A stretch of 64,000 nt of DNA, from positions 186,001 through 250,000 of the forward strand of contig CAKQPR010000001.1 in the NCBI GenBank assembly GCA_934270565.1, read 5' to 3'. This document shows positions 35,559 through 43,813 of this stretch, piece by piece (position 1 is the first letter of the stretch; the number at the start of each line of letters is the position of its first letter). The translations under genes were made by a program, and so were the position numbers. Origin of the DNA: an uncultured Clostridia bacterium. GTDB taxonomy: Bacteria > Bacillota > Clostridia > Christensenellales > Pumilibacteraceae. The notes below the pieces were generated by a model. The model was given only the letters and a program-made list of their open reading frames with translations, did no database searches and was not told the DNA's origin.

Positions 35559-36512
35559 TCAGAAAACGTATTCCCGACCGTCCGGAAACACGTATTTATA
35601 CGTTTCGTTTCCGCTTTCGTCCGTTTCCGCGATTACTCTGAAACTGCCCGTTTTGTCGCCGGTTACGTATTTTACCTTTACTTCGTTGTCCGTTTCGTGC
35701 TCGACTTCGTACTTTCCTCTCGTCTCGCCGCGACGAAATTCGATCTCGTACGCGATCTCTTCTTTTCCGTTTTTATGCTCGCGTTCGAACTCGACTGCGG
35801 TTTGCTCGACAAGAACTCCGCCGCGATAAATCGAATATACGTATTCCGTTTCCGTCTCGCCCTCTTCAACGCTGTTTTCGCGTTCCATCTCGACGTACGT
35901 GGTTTTGTCGGTTGCGTCGGCGTACGCGCGGATTCTGAGCTCGCTCTCGCGCTCGTCGTCTTCGGTTTCTTCGCTCCGCTTTCCCTCGACCGCGTACTCT
36001 TTTCCGTCGATCGTTATTACTCCCGTAAGCGAGTACTCTTTCTCGATCTCTCCGTCGTCCTCTTCCGTCTTTACTTCCGTTTCGTCGTAATACATTACGT
36101 AAACGACTTTTCGTCCGTCCATTCCGATCCCTTCGATCGTCATCTTTTTACCGTACGGATAGTTTTCGTCGTCGTTATCCCCGACGGTGGTTTTTACGAC
36201 GTCGTCACCTCCGAATCCGTCAAGCGCGCGGAAGTACTCGTTGAATTTTTCGGTCGCGGCTTTCCTCTCGTCCGTTTCGCCGCCCGCGTCGGCAGTAACG
36301 GTAATCGTTTCGTGTCCGAGCTCGGCAAACGTACTCATTGCCGCAGCCGATACTCCCGTTCCGAGCAGCTTTACCGAAGACACCGCGCCTATTCCGTACG
36401 CGTCCTGCGCGGATAAAGCCCGATCGGGTTTTGCCTTGCACCCCGCGAACGCAAACGCGACGATTGCCGCCGATAACGCGCACGCTACAACCGATAAAAT
36501 TCTTTTTTTCAT
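35559..36512 (-). CDS. Lipoprotein sharing its ectodomain with the anti-sigma-like protein
   Basis: 317 residues. MKKRILSVVACALSAAIVAFAFAGC is a lipoprotein signal with lipobox FAGC. After a short KAKPDRALS linker the chain runs DAYGIGAVSSVKLLGTG..., nearly identical over about 257 residues to the external part of the membrane protein at 33837-34982; a different C-terminus follows (FRVIAETDESGNETYKYVFPDGREYVF). GGAGG precedes the ATG. It is first in the operon lipoprotein - sigma factor - membrane protein. Family not recognised. Confidence 0.82.
   Translation of the reverse strand: MKKRILSVVACALSAAIVAFAFAGCKAKPDRALSAQDAYGIGAVSSVKLLGTGVSAAAMSTFAELGHETITVTADAGGETDERKAATEKFNEYFRALDGFGGDDVVKTTVGDNDDENYPYGKKMTIEGIGMDGRKVVYVMYYDETEVKTEEDDGEIEKEYSLTGVITIDGKEYAVEGKRSEETEDDERESELRIRAYADATDKTTYVEMERENSVEEGETETEYVYSIYRGGVLVEQTAVEFEREHKNGKEEIAYEIEFRRGETRGKYEVEHETDNEVKVKYVTGDKTGSFRVIAETDESGNETYKYVFPDGREYVF
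35640..36416. repeat. Near-identical direct duplication, copy B
   Basis: Partner of 33924-34700. The boundaries fall inside the coding sequences, leaving the signal peptide/membrane anchor and the final 25-30 residues gene-specific. Confidence 0.9.
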
Positions 36513-36639
36513 TTTACTTGCCTCCTTGGCGTCGATATTACGAAAGGATTTTTTGTCCCTTCGCCATATACAACAATCGAGAAAGGCGTTTTGTCGGTAA
36601 AAACGAAAAATTTTTTAAATATTTTTCTTATTACGCAAA

Positions 36640-36668
36640 ACGGCTCTTACCTGATTATTAAGAGCCGC
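36640..36668 (-). terminator. Terminator after trmL
   Basis: CGGCTCTTA / TAAGAGCCG perfect stem with 9-base loop, followed by TTTT in the minus direction. Confidence 0.75.
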
Positions 36669-36678
36669 TTGAATTACG

Positions 36679-37140
36679 TTATTTTTGTCCGAAGAAATCG
36701 TGCTGACGAAGCGCTTCGTAAATCACGATCGCGACGGAATTCGCGAGGTTGAGCGACCTGAGCGCACCGAACATCGGGATACGGATCGCGTGATCGTAGT
36801 CGCCGTAAATAAGCGGTTCGGGCAAGCCTTTCGTTTCCTTTCCGAACAGAATGAACGCTCCGTCGGGGAACGAAACGTCGGTATAAGCCTTCTTCGCTTT
36901 CGTCGTGGCGTAAAACATGGGCGCGCCGGCGTTTTTCTCTAAAAATTCGTCGAGCGAGTCGTAATAAACTATATCCACCTTATCCCAGTAATCGAGACCC
37001 GCGCGCTTAACGGTGCGGTCGCTTATTTCGAACCCGAACGGGCGGACAAGATGAAGCCGTGTGTGAGTACAAGCGCAAGTTCGCGCGATATTACCCGTAT
37101 TCTGCGGAATTTCGGGCTCGACAAGAACGACGTTAAGCAT
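36679..37140 (-). CDS. trmL: tRNA (cytidine/uridine-34-2'-O)-methyltransferase
   Basis: 153 residues, a minimal SPOUT enzyme that methylates the wobble ribose of tRNA-Leu species with SAM. SPOUT knot motifs: NVVLVEPEIPQNTGNIARTC at the start, FILFGKETKGLPEPLI, and IRIPMFGALRSLNLANSVAIVIYEALRQ at the trefoil. Length is standard for TrmL. It starts 39 bases after the GH20 stop on the same strand with a weak AAGG site, so it may be read through from the GH20 promoter. Confidence 0.95.
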   Translation of the reverse strand: MLNVVLVEPEIPQNTGNIARTCACTHTRLHLVRPFGFEISDRTVKRAGLDYWDKVDIVYYDSLDEFLEKNAGAPMFYATTKAKKAYTDVSFPDGAFILFGKETKGLPEPLIYGDYDHAIRIPMFGALRSLNLANSVAIVIYEALRQHDFFGQK

Positions 37141-37179
37141 AAAAAACCTTATACGTATGCGTCTTTTCGCGACAATCGC

Positions 37180-39039
37180 TTAAAGAATAGACGTGGAAAT
37201 GCTGAACGCGAAGTCGTTGTACGAAACGTTTCTTTCCTTGACGTTCTTCTCGTCGAACATACTCACGAACGCTTCGTCGAGTTGCGGAATCGAATCGATT
37301 TTACCCGAAGCGTAATCGCCGAGAACGGAAGCGCAATGCTCGATACGCATTTTAAGCCCTCCGATACGATAGTCCTGAACCTCGAACCCGAACGGCTTGT
37401 TTTCGGCGTTCCACTGCGCACGGAACGCGCGATAGAACGCGTCGAGCTTTTTAAGAACGAGCTTATAGTCGTTTTTCACGAGCGCGGCTATTCCTTCGCG
37501 ATCGCCCTTATTGTAAAGCTCGCGGGTTTTCGCGCCGAGGTTGTACTTGACCGCAAGCACTTCGCAAAGCGCGCGTTGCGTTTCGAACAGGTACGCGTAT
37601 CTGCCCGATTTCTTGCCCGCCGCCGCGATTCTGCGCGCGTGACGGCGGTATCTTTCCTCCGCGCCGTCTATTGAAAGATCATCGAAGAGCCCCCCGATCG
37701 GATCATTGTATAACATATATTTCGACGGGTTTTCAAAGCAATCCTTACCGTGATCGCCGCAGTTGTAATTGCTGCGGTCGAGCGCGAGGAAATCCTTCTC
37801 GTCCATGCCCGTAACCGCTTTGAATATTTTCTTGCAGTCGCGGTTGCCGCGCACCGTTTCGCTTGCCATACACAGCGTGGGAAGAACCGCGAGCGGCGAA
37901 CACTCGGCGCCGTTGTCGCCCCACATCGTAATGAGAATTTTGTCAAGCCCGTTCTTTTTGCATGCCGTCATAGCCGATTTCGTAGTATAGCGACTTACTT
38001 CGTTAAGCCCCGTAAACCCGACCCACGTCCACGCTCCGCCGGCAAACGAAATTTCGTTCCCGATCTGTCGGTGCATCTTTATCATGCGGTCGTAAAATTT
38101 CGCATCGCCGTGGTAGTAATCCCAGTAAACGAGCCGCACGTTCTTCGGAAGCCCTTCGAGCGCGGCTACGTCGAGCTTTGCGTCGCCCTCAGGGTAATAC
38201 TCGCCGCCGAAGCAGAGTCTGAAGAACATATCGCTCCACATCATCGGCTTGAAACCGTACTTTTCGCAGATTCCGATCACGCGTTTGAGGTGCTTGATGA
38301 TGAGCTGCTGACGGGTAGCCGTCGCGCCGTGAAGATCCTCGTATTTACCGCGGCCGACAAGGTGCGCTTCGTCCATGCCGATATGAATCTTGTCCGAACC
38401 TAACGCTTTGCGCATAGTCGCGATCATCTTTTCGATAAGCGCGTAAGTTTTTTCGTCGTCGATCAGAAGAATGTCGGATACGTCGTTGATTTCGGCGTAC
38501 TCTTTCCATCTGAAAATCTGATTGAGGTGCGCGAGCGTCTGAATACACGGCACGATCTCGATACCGATTTTCGCGCCGAACGCGTCGAGCTCGCGAAGCT
38601 CGTCCACGGTGTATCTGCCGCGCATATATCCGAAACGCGGCTCGCCCTCGATTTCGTAGGTGTCCTCGGTGTACAGCATGAGCTGATTATATCCCATCGC
38701 CGCGAGCGTGCGCATAAAATCTTTGACGAACTCAACCGTTCTTACGGCGTTACGCGAGCAGTCGAGCATTACGCCGAGCTCGTCCGGAGTTTTGCACTCC
38801 TCCACCGTAAACTCGCCCTTATCGGCGTTTGCCTTTATGATCGTAAGCGCGCGGTTGAAAGCTGCGATCGTATCGTAAGCCACCTCGTATTTTTCGCCGT
38901 CGAAAGCGACTTTGAGATTGTCTCCCCTTTTCGCTTCCACGGTCGCGCCGTCCGCGCCTTCGCAGATTCCGAGCGTCTTCAAAATTTCGTCCGCGCTCGC
39001 TTTAATCTCTGCGGAAAGCCCGCGTAAATTCAGTTTCAT
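37180..39039 (-). CDS. Glycoside hydrolase family 20 (beta-N-acetylhexosaminidase-like)
   Basis: 619 residues from the ATG at 39039, which follows GGAGGAATT. No signal peptide, so cytoplasmic. An N-terminal GH20b-like domain (up to about residue 85) precedes the barrel: GVMLDCSRNAVRT, MGYNQLMLYTEDTYEI, the IVPCIQTLAHLNQI strand, and the catalytic pair Asp223-Glu224 in HIGMDEAH (polarising Asp and acid/base Glu). A C-terminal helical region of about 200 residues follows. Exo-acting removal of beta-linked GlcNAc/GalNAc is the family activity; the exact substrate is unknown. Same strand as the GH2 gene, but with its own promoter. Confidence 0.9.
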   Translation of the reverse strand: MKLNLRGLSAEIKASADEILKTLGICEGADGATVEAKRGDNLKVAFDGEKYEVAYDTIAAFNRALTIIKANADKGEFTVEECKTPDELGVMLDCSRNAVRTVEFVKDFMRTLAAMGYNQLMLYTEDTYEIEGEPRFGYMRGRYTVDELRELDAFGAKIGIEIVPCIQTLAHLNQIFRWKEYAEINDVSDILLIDDEKTYALIEKMIATMRKALGSDKIHIGMDEAHLVGRGKYEDLHGATATRQQLIIKHLKRVIGICEKYGFKPMMWSDMFFRLCFGGEYYPEGDAKLDVAALEGLPKNVRLVYWDYYHGDAKFYDRMIKMHRQIGNEISFAGGAWTWVGFTGLNEVSRYTTKSAMTACKKNGLDKILITMWGDNGAECSPLAVLPTLCMASETVRGNRDCKKIFKAVTGMDEKDFLALDRSNYNCGDHGKDCFENPSKYMLYNDPIGGLFDDLSIDGAEERYRRHARRIAAAGKKSGRYAYLFETQRALCEVLAVKYNLGAKTRELYNKGDREGIAALVKNDYKLVLKKLDAFYRAFRAQWNAENKPFGFEVQDYRIGGLKMRIEHCASVLGDYASGKIDSIPQLDEAFVSMFDEKNVKERNVSYNDFAFSISTSIL

Positions 39040-39073
39040 AATTCCTCCGTTCTCCTTTTTGTGCGTTAAAACG

Positions 39074-39102
39074 ATTATACCATATCCGCGCCGCAAACGC
39101 AA
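39074..39102 (-). promoter_or_regulatory. Sigma-A promoter of the GH20-trmL unit
   Basis: Minus strand: -35 TTGCGT (39102-39097), 17 bp, -10 TATAAT (39079-39074) with extended TGG. Confidence 0.7.
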
Positions 39103-39161
39103 CGAAAAAGGGGTACATTTTTCGATATATTTTAGGCTTTTTTATTTGCACGAAAGGACAC

Positions 39162-39198
39162 AAAAAAGCAACCTCTATGCGGCGAGAAGTTGCTTTTT
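39162..39198 (-). terminator. Terminator after the GH2 gene
   Basis: AAAAAGCAAC / GTTGCTTTTT stem flanking a 16-base loop, 32 bases beyond the GH2 stop. Confidence 0.75.
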
Positions 39199-39229
39199 GT
39201 ACAAACGAAAAACGTATGTTTTATTGCGG

Positions 39230-40990
39230 TTATCCAAGCTTTTCGTAAGCTGCGGTTTCTGTCATCGCGGCGCGGATTTTTTCCACCGTTCCGGGTTTGA
39301 ATTTGTCGCGGCGGTCGTAATAATAAAGTCCGTTCACTTCCTGCTCGACGTCGGTAAGCTGCGTGTAGCAGAACGCGCAGATTTTCGGGTTTTCTAAAAG
39401 AATTCCGACATAAGCGGCGAACTTGTCGGCGAGCGCCTCTTCCGTTTGGGGAATTTCGCCGTAAGCCCAGCCCGCGGCTTCGGGCGGCCATTTGAACCCG
39501 CCGAACTCGCTGAGGAAATACGGCTCGCCGTGATAGTCCTGATCCATCGAATCGGGTACTTTCCCCGCCTCGAACGAAGCGAATTTCTCGCGGAATCTGT
39601 TAAGATCGCTTTCGTAATCGTGCACGTCGTAAATATCGGTCTGAACGTGATAATTCCAGCTGACGTCGATGACGGGGCGGGTGCGGTCGAAGCGTTTGGT
39701 TTCGAGGTAGACCTGACGAACGAGGTCGTTACTCTGCCAACGGCAGAAATAAACGAAGTTTTCGTTGAACGGGCACCAGCCGATAAGCGCGGGATGATTG
39801 TAATCGCGCTTTACGGATTCGAGCCATTCGGGAAGGAAGTTCACGAAATTCGCGGGGTCGGAGTGATCGAAGCCCCAGTTCGGGTACTCGCCCCACACGA
39901 TATAGCCGAGCTTGTCGCAAAGATACAGGTATCTTCTCTCGAACACGCGTTCGTGAAGACGCGCGCCGTTGAAGCCGAACGCTTTTGAGCGCAGAATGTC
40001 CTTTTCGAGCTCGTCGGCGGTTTCGGGCAGATAAACGCCCTTGCCGAAGTAGCCCTGATCGAGCACGAGCCGCTGAAATACGCGTTTGTCGTTGATTTTC
40101 AGCCCTTTATCGTCCAGCGAAAGCTTGCGAAGCCCGAAATACGATTTGACTTCGTCCTTTTCGCCGTTTGCCGAAACGGTGATTTCAAGGTCGTAAAGCT
40201 GAGGGTTTTCGATGCTCCAGAGTTTGATTTCGGAAAGCTCGAGCGTCGCTTCGCCATAGTTCACGCCGACAAGCTTTATCGTTTTTTCGCCGACTTTTCT
40301 GCCGCCGAACAGCGCCGAAAGCGTTACGGTTTTATCGCCGTTTCCGACGGTTTCGAGCCGGACATGAGCGCATTTATTGTCGGGATCGGGAGTTATGCGT
40401 ACCGATTCGAGGTAATTTTCGCTTACCTCTTCGAGCCAGACCGACTGCCATATTCCCGTCGAGCGAGTGTACATGCAGCCGTAAGAATTAGTTTTCGGCG
40501 ACTGTTTGCCGGACGGTTGTCTGCCGTCGCGGGCGTCGCCGTAAACGTGTACTATTATTTCGACCTCGCCGTTTTCGATATAGTCGGTAACGTCCACCGT
40601 AAACGGCGTATAACCGCCCTTGTGTTCGAGAACGTGCCTGCCGCCGAGGAAAACATTTGCGGTATGAAAAACCGCTTCGAAATTGACAAGATAGCGCTTG
40701 TGCGGCTTTTTGTCTATTTTCAGCACTTTGCGGTACCGGCACGCCACTATAAAGTCCTTTTTGCCTATGCCGGAAAGCTCGCTTTCGGGGCAGAACGGAA
40801 CGTTGATTTTAAGCGGAAAATCGTTTTCGATGACGTATTCCCTGCCCCATTTCGGGTTGGATGCGAGGAAGTGCCGCTCGAGAACTTCGGGGTGGTTCGG
40901 ACAAAGCGCGAAATCCCATTCGCCGTTAAGGCAAGTCCATTTTTCGCGGACGAGCTCGGGGCGCGGATACTCTGTACGGTAAATTTTCAT
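39230..40990 (-). CDS. Glycoside hydrolase family 2 (beta-galactosidase/glucuronidase-like)
   Basis: 586 residues, a three-domain minimal GH2 enzyme: jelly-roll sugar-binding domain (WTCLNGEWDFAL, FEAVFHTANVFLGGRHVLEHKGGYTPF), Ig-like domain to about 290, then the TIM barrel. Catalytic acid/base Glu410 in CPFNENF and nucleophile Glu495 in FLSEFGGF are both present. No signal peptide: cytoplasmic, acting on imported oligosaccharides. No lacZ small-domain 4/5, so it is nearer to the short GH2 enzymes of Clostridia than to E. coli LacZ. GH30, GH20 and GH2 within 16 kb suggest a glycan-degrading lifestyle, though no sugar transporter is adjacent. Confidence 0.9.
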   Translation of the reverse strand: MKIYRTEYPRPELVREKWTCLNGEWDFALCPNHPEVLERHFLASNPKWGREYVIENDFPLKINVPFCPESELSGIGKKDFIVACRYRKVLKIDKKPHKRYLVNFEAVFHTANVFLGGRHVLEHKGGYTPFTVDVTDYIENGEVEIIVHVYGDARDGRQPSGKQSPKTNSYGCMYTRSTGIWQSVWLEEVSENYLESVRITPDPDNKCAHVRLETVGNGDKTVTLSALFGGRKVGEKTIKLVGVNYGEATLELSEIKLWSIENPQLYDLEITVSANGEKDEVKSYFGLRKLSLDDKGLKINDKRVFQRLVLDQGYFGKGVYLPETADELEKDILRSKAFGFNGARLHERVFERRYLYLCDKLGYIVWGEYPNWGFDHSDPANFVNFLPEWLESVKRDYNHPALIGWCPFNENFVYFCRWQSNDLVRQVYLETKRFDRTRPVIDVSWNYHVQTDIYDVHDYESDLNRFREKFASFEAGKVPDSMDQDYHGEPYFLSEFGGFKWPPEAAGWAYGEIPQTEEALADKFAAYVGILLENPKICAFCYTQLTDVEQEVNGLYYYDRRDKFKPGTVEKIRAAMTETAAYEKLG

Positions 40991-41072
40991 TTTCTGCCTC
41001 TTTTTGCGACCGATCGTCGCTGTTGTTCTTTTGCGGTTTCGGGCGAGTTTTTCGCCGTCCGCTTACGATATT

Positions 41073-41102
41073 ATGATAACATATTTTACTCCGTTAGGTC
41101 AA
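41073..41102 (-). promoter_or_regulatory. Sigma-A promoter of the GH2 gene
   Basis: Minus strand: -35 TTGACC (41102-41097), 18 bp, -10 TATCAT (41078-41073). Confidence 0.55.
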
Positions 41103-41209
41103 GCGCGCGTATCGACTTATTCTATTCTTTATTTTACCGTTTCTACTGTTTTCGTCCGATTGCGGTATTAAAAATACGATTTTCGTTGCAAACGCGCTCG
41201 AAAAACCGC

Positions 41210-41890
41210 CGATTTTTATCAGCTTTTCACCGATTTTCGATATAGCGCGGTATTGCGGAGTGAGCGGTGAGCCCGCCGGCAAGGCACGAAGCCCGCGCGG
41301 GCGAGACGGATGAGGGAAAATCGCGATAGCGGACAATATCTTGCCTCCCTTGTGTAAAGGGCGCGACGCGGCGGTGCGAAGCACCGTAAAAACAGTACAC
41401 AGGTTACTGTTTTTAGCCAAAGCGGCGAAGTAGCTATGCTACGAGCCGGGGGTAGCTACGAGTGTGAGCGTTAGCGAACCGAGTAGCGGTAGGATTGTTT
41501 TAACACAACTATAATTCGTACAGCTACTTTACAATCCCCCACCCACCTGCGGTGGGAGCCCCCTTCCGCGCAATGTGGGCCTTAAAATGTCCGCTTGCGC
41601 GGATTTTTAATGGTATACCGTTCCGTAACGTTCGTGTTCGTTCCCGCCTTGGTCTCGACTTCGTTCGAGATGATGGGGCTAAGTACCGTTTAGCAAGGTT
41701 GGCGGCGGGGCGAGGGCGCCCCGCCCTACCGAGGCGAAGTACAACATTTCAAACAAATACTTGCCATCGGGGGCTTCCCCGACGGGCGGACGAGGGCGTC
41801 CGCCCCTACCACATCCTATCAAAGTAAATACAGGCATCGCCGACTTCCCTTCCGTAGCCGACTTCCCTGCCATCGTCGCAGAATAACCGA
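41210..41890. repeat. Intergenic hairpin-repeat cluster 8
   Basis: No gene. Contains the diverged three-hairpin element (41361-41450), the TTGTGTAAAGGG ... CCCCTTCCGCGC long inverted element around it (41340-41580), and palindromes of the GGGGCG-type (near 41705) and GGCGGACG-type (near 41787). Confidence 0.75.
41361..41450 (-). repeat. Three-hairpin element, copy 3, with compensated stems
   Basis: Same three hairpins but different stem bases: CGGTGC-gaa-GCACCG (41372-41386), AAAAACAGTA-cacaggt-TACTGTTTTT (41388-41414) and GTAGC-tat-GCTAC (41430-41442). Five base pairs differ from the other copies and each change is matched on the opposite arm, while loops are kept or vary trivially. Confidence 0.85.
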
Positions 41891-41896
41891 AAAGCG

Positions 41897-41926
41897 GGAG
41901 GTAGATGACTACCTGCCCGCCGTTCG
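41897..41926 (-). terminator. Terminator of the SpoIIQ-like operon
   Basis: GCGGGCAGGTAG / CTACCTCCCGC hairpin with one or two mismatches and loop TCAT, followed by TTTT in the minus direction. Confidence 0.65.
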
Positions 41927-41984
41927 GAAAAGGAAAAAGAAGATGAAGAAAAGAATGGACCTCGGCGGCTAAGCCGCGGATACC

Positions 41985-42602
41985 CTATTTATTGATCTCG
42001 ACGTCCACATATTCGAGCGGATCGACGAGCGCGCCAGCACTGCGCATTTCGAGATGAACGTGCACTCCGTCGCCGATTTCGGTGAGCATCGTGCCCGCAA
42101 CGCCTATGGCGTCGCCTTTGGCTACTCTTGCTCCGGCTTCGACGGAAGCCGACCCGAGCGACTTATAAACGGAAGTGATGCCGTTGTCGTGATTTATCGT
42201 GATCACCGTGCCTTCGAGCGTGGTTACTTCCACCGAAGCGACCGTTCCGTCGGCGATAGCGCTTGCGGTTGCACCCTCGCTTACGGCGAAGTCGACGCCG
42301 TTATGCGTTTTCCACATATTGAGCGACGGCATATAGGTTAGCGAATCGAGAGATGCGGCGCGAACGAGCGTTCCGCCCTCGACGGGGAGTCCGTAAGTCA
42401 CCACTTCCGGCTTCGTTACGGGCGTAACCGGCTCGGGATCGGACGGTTTTTCGATTACCGAACCGCCGTTTTCGCGATTGCTTACGACCGCCGCTACGGT
42501 TATCGTTACCGCGAGCACGATCAGCGACACTATGCCGACGATCGCGTAAATCAACGTCTTTTTGTTCTTGGATTTTGCTGCCTGACTTGAATAGGTTTTC
42601 AT
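41985..42602 (-). CDS. spoIIQ: M23 (LytM-type) protein, SpoIIQ-like
   Basis: 205 residues: Lys-rich N-terminal cytoplasmic stretch, one membrane helix (LIYAIVGIVSLIVLAVTITVAAVV), a Pro-rich linker, then a LytM/M23 domain from about residue 85. Both zinc motifs are complete: HNGVDF and HVHLE. In Clostridia SpoIIQ keeps these residues, whereas Bacillus SpoIIQ has lost one, so the intact site fits a clostridial SpoIIQ, which works with SpoIIIAH at the engulfing forespore membrane. A general cell-wall endopeptidase cannot be excluded, but size, topology and neighbourhood favour SpoIIQ. Preceded by a membrane protein on the same strand, 74 bases upstream. Confidence 0.72.
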   Translation of the reverse strand: MKTYSSQAAKSKNKKTLIYAIVGIVSLIVLAVTITVAAVVSNRENGGSVIEKPSDPEPVTPVTKPEVVTYGLPVEGGTLVRAASLDSLTYMPSLNMWKTHNGVDFAVSEGATASAIADGTVASVEVTTLEGTVITINHDNGITSVYKSLGSASVEAGARVAKGDAIGVAGTMLTEIGDGVHVHLEMRSAGALVDPLEYVDVEINK

Positions 42603-42676
42603 TGTTGTTTCCTGCCTCCGTGCAATGATTATCGACCGAAATTTCAGGTTTATACGCGTTTTTCAAAAAAATTTTT

Positions 42677-43099
42677 TCAGTAGCTGCCTTTAAGAAGCGG
42701 ACTGCCCGCCGCAACCGAGTCGCCGCGCACCGCGATCATAACGTTTACCGTGCCGTAAACGGTTTGCTCGCCCTTGCCGCAATACGGCGAATAAGCGTAA
42801 TATATCTTCGTCTTTCCGACGGTTTCCACTCCCGCTACCGTCGCGCGCGACTTTTCGAGCATGCCGAGCGCGGTCTGCTCGCCGCCGCGGGTATCGATAC
42901 GCTCGTATACGCCGCGAACGCCGAGCATCGGAATTCGGTCGTAAATCGTTTCTTCGTCGTGCGTGCCGTAAACGGTGTAAGTTCCGTTACGCCAAACAGA
43001 ACACAGCCCGCCCGAATACAGCCGCGAGCCGACTGCAACCGCGATTATTCCGATAAACGCGAAAAGCCTGAGTATGTGAATTTTGTCGGTGGGTTTCAT
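42677..43099 (-). CDS. Membrane-anchored protein, possibly YwmB-like
   Basis: 140 residues from the ATG at 43099 (GGGGAG 8 bases upstream). One N-terminal helix (ILRLFAFIGIIAVAVGSRLY) then a soluble external domain ending KIYYAYSPYCGKG...TVNVMIAVRGDSVAAGSPLLKGSY. That end resembles the tail of YwmB-family proteins, which are found next to spoIID/spoIIQ in Firmicutes, but the protein is shorter than typical YwmB and I rate the match as tentative. Position directly before the SpoIIQ-like gene supports a sporulation role. A Cys-Ser-Val context near residue 37 is not a lipobox. Confidence 0.6.
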   Translation of the reverse strand: MKPTDKIHILRLFAFIGIIAVAVGSRLYSGGLCSVWRNGTYTVYGTHDEETIYDRIPMLGVRGVYERIDTRGGEQTALGMLEKSRATVAGVETVGKTKIYYAYSPYCGKGEQTVYGTVNVMIAVRGDSVAAGSPLLKGSY

Positions 43100-43149
43100 T
43101 CTTCCGTCTCCCCTGCGTGTTTGCATATTCGATTGTTGACAGGCAAAAC

Positions 43150-43680
43150 GGATTTTATACGTTAGGGGGAGCGTTCCGCTTGGTTGACGGGCGGACGAGG
43201 AACGCCCCTACTGCGCTCTATCGAAAGTAAGTGCGGGCATCGCCGACTTGCCCGCAGGGGCTCCCTGCTCGCTCCCGCGAGATTTCTCGACTGCGCTCGA
43301 AATGACGGGGCGAAATACCATTACGCGAGGTTGGCGGCGGGGCGAGGGCGCCCCGCCCTACCGAGACGGAAAACGACATATCAAACGCGCATTTGCCCGC
43401 CGCGTTATACCTGCGGGCGGACGAGGGCGTCCGCCCCTACCTAATAATGATAAATTCCCCTCATTCGTCACTCGGTTCGCTTCGCTCACGCTCGTGCCAC
43501 CTTCCCCCCGAGGGGGAAGGCTTAAACGATGTCACTTCTTAACGTCATTTCGACCGAAGCGTCAGCGGAGTGGAGAAATCCCCCGCGGAAGTCCGCCGAT
43601 AACGATACTACTTGCAATATTTTCGACCATATTTGTCGGCGCAGCCGACGGTAGGGCGGCTCGCCGTCGGGCGTACGGGA
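43150..43680. repeat. Intergenic hairpin-repeat cluster 9
   Basis: No gene. Palindromes near 43187, 43340 (GGGGCG type), 43417 and a truncated one near 43648, GAAGGCTT/AAGCCTTCCCCC-type ends and a GTCATTTCGACCGAAGCG unit. Confidence 0.7.
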
Positions 43681-43757
43681 AACGACCTTTTTAAGGTTAT
43701 TATAGCGGCACGACCGCTCTTTCCCGAAAAAAAATTCGGTTTTGGGGTGCGGGAGAC

Positions 43758-43786
43758 TTGAAATTACGGAAAAAAATTGGTATAAT
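43758..43786 (+). promoter_or_regulatory. Sigma-A promoter of ade
   Basis: -35 TTGAAA (43758-43763), 17 bp, -10 TATAAT (43781-43786), with TTGG before the -10. Leader about 20 nt; no purine riboswitch is therefore possible between promoter and gene. Confidence 0.75.
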
Positions 43787-43813
43787 AGTAGAAATAACGC
43801 AGGAGGCGGACGT

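Noticed and set aside
43787..43813. Purine riboswitch ahead of adenine deaminase
   Set aside because: Only about 20 nt of leader fit between the promoter and the start codon.
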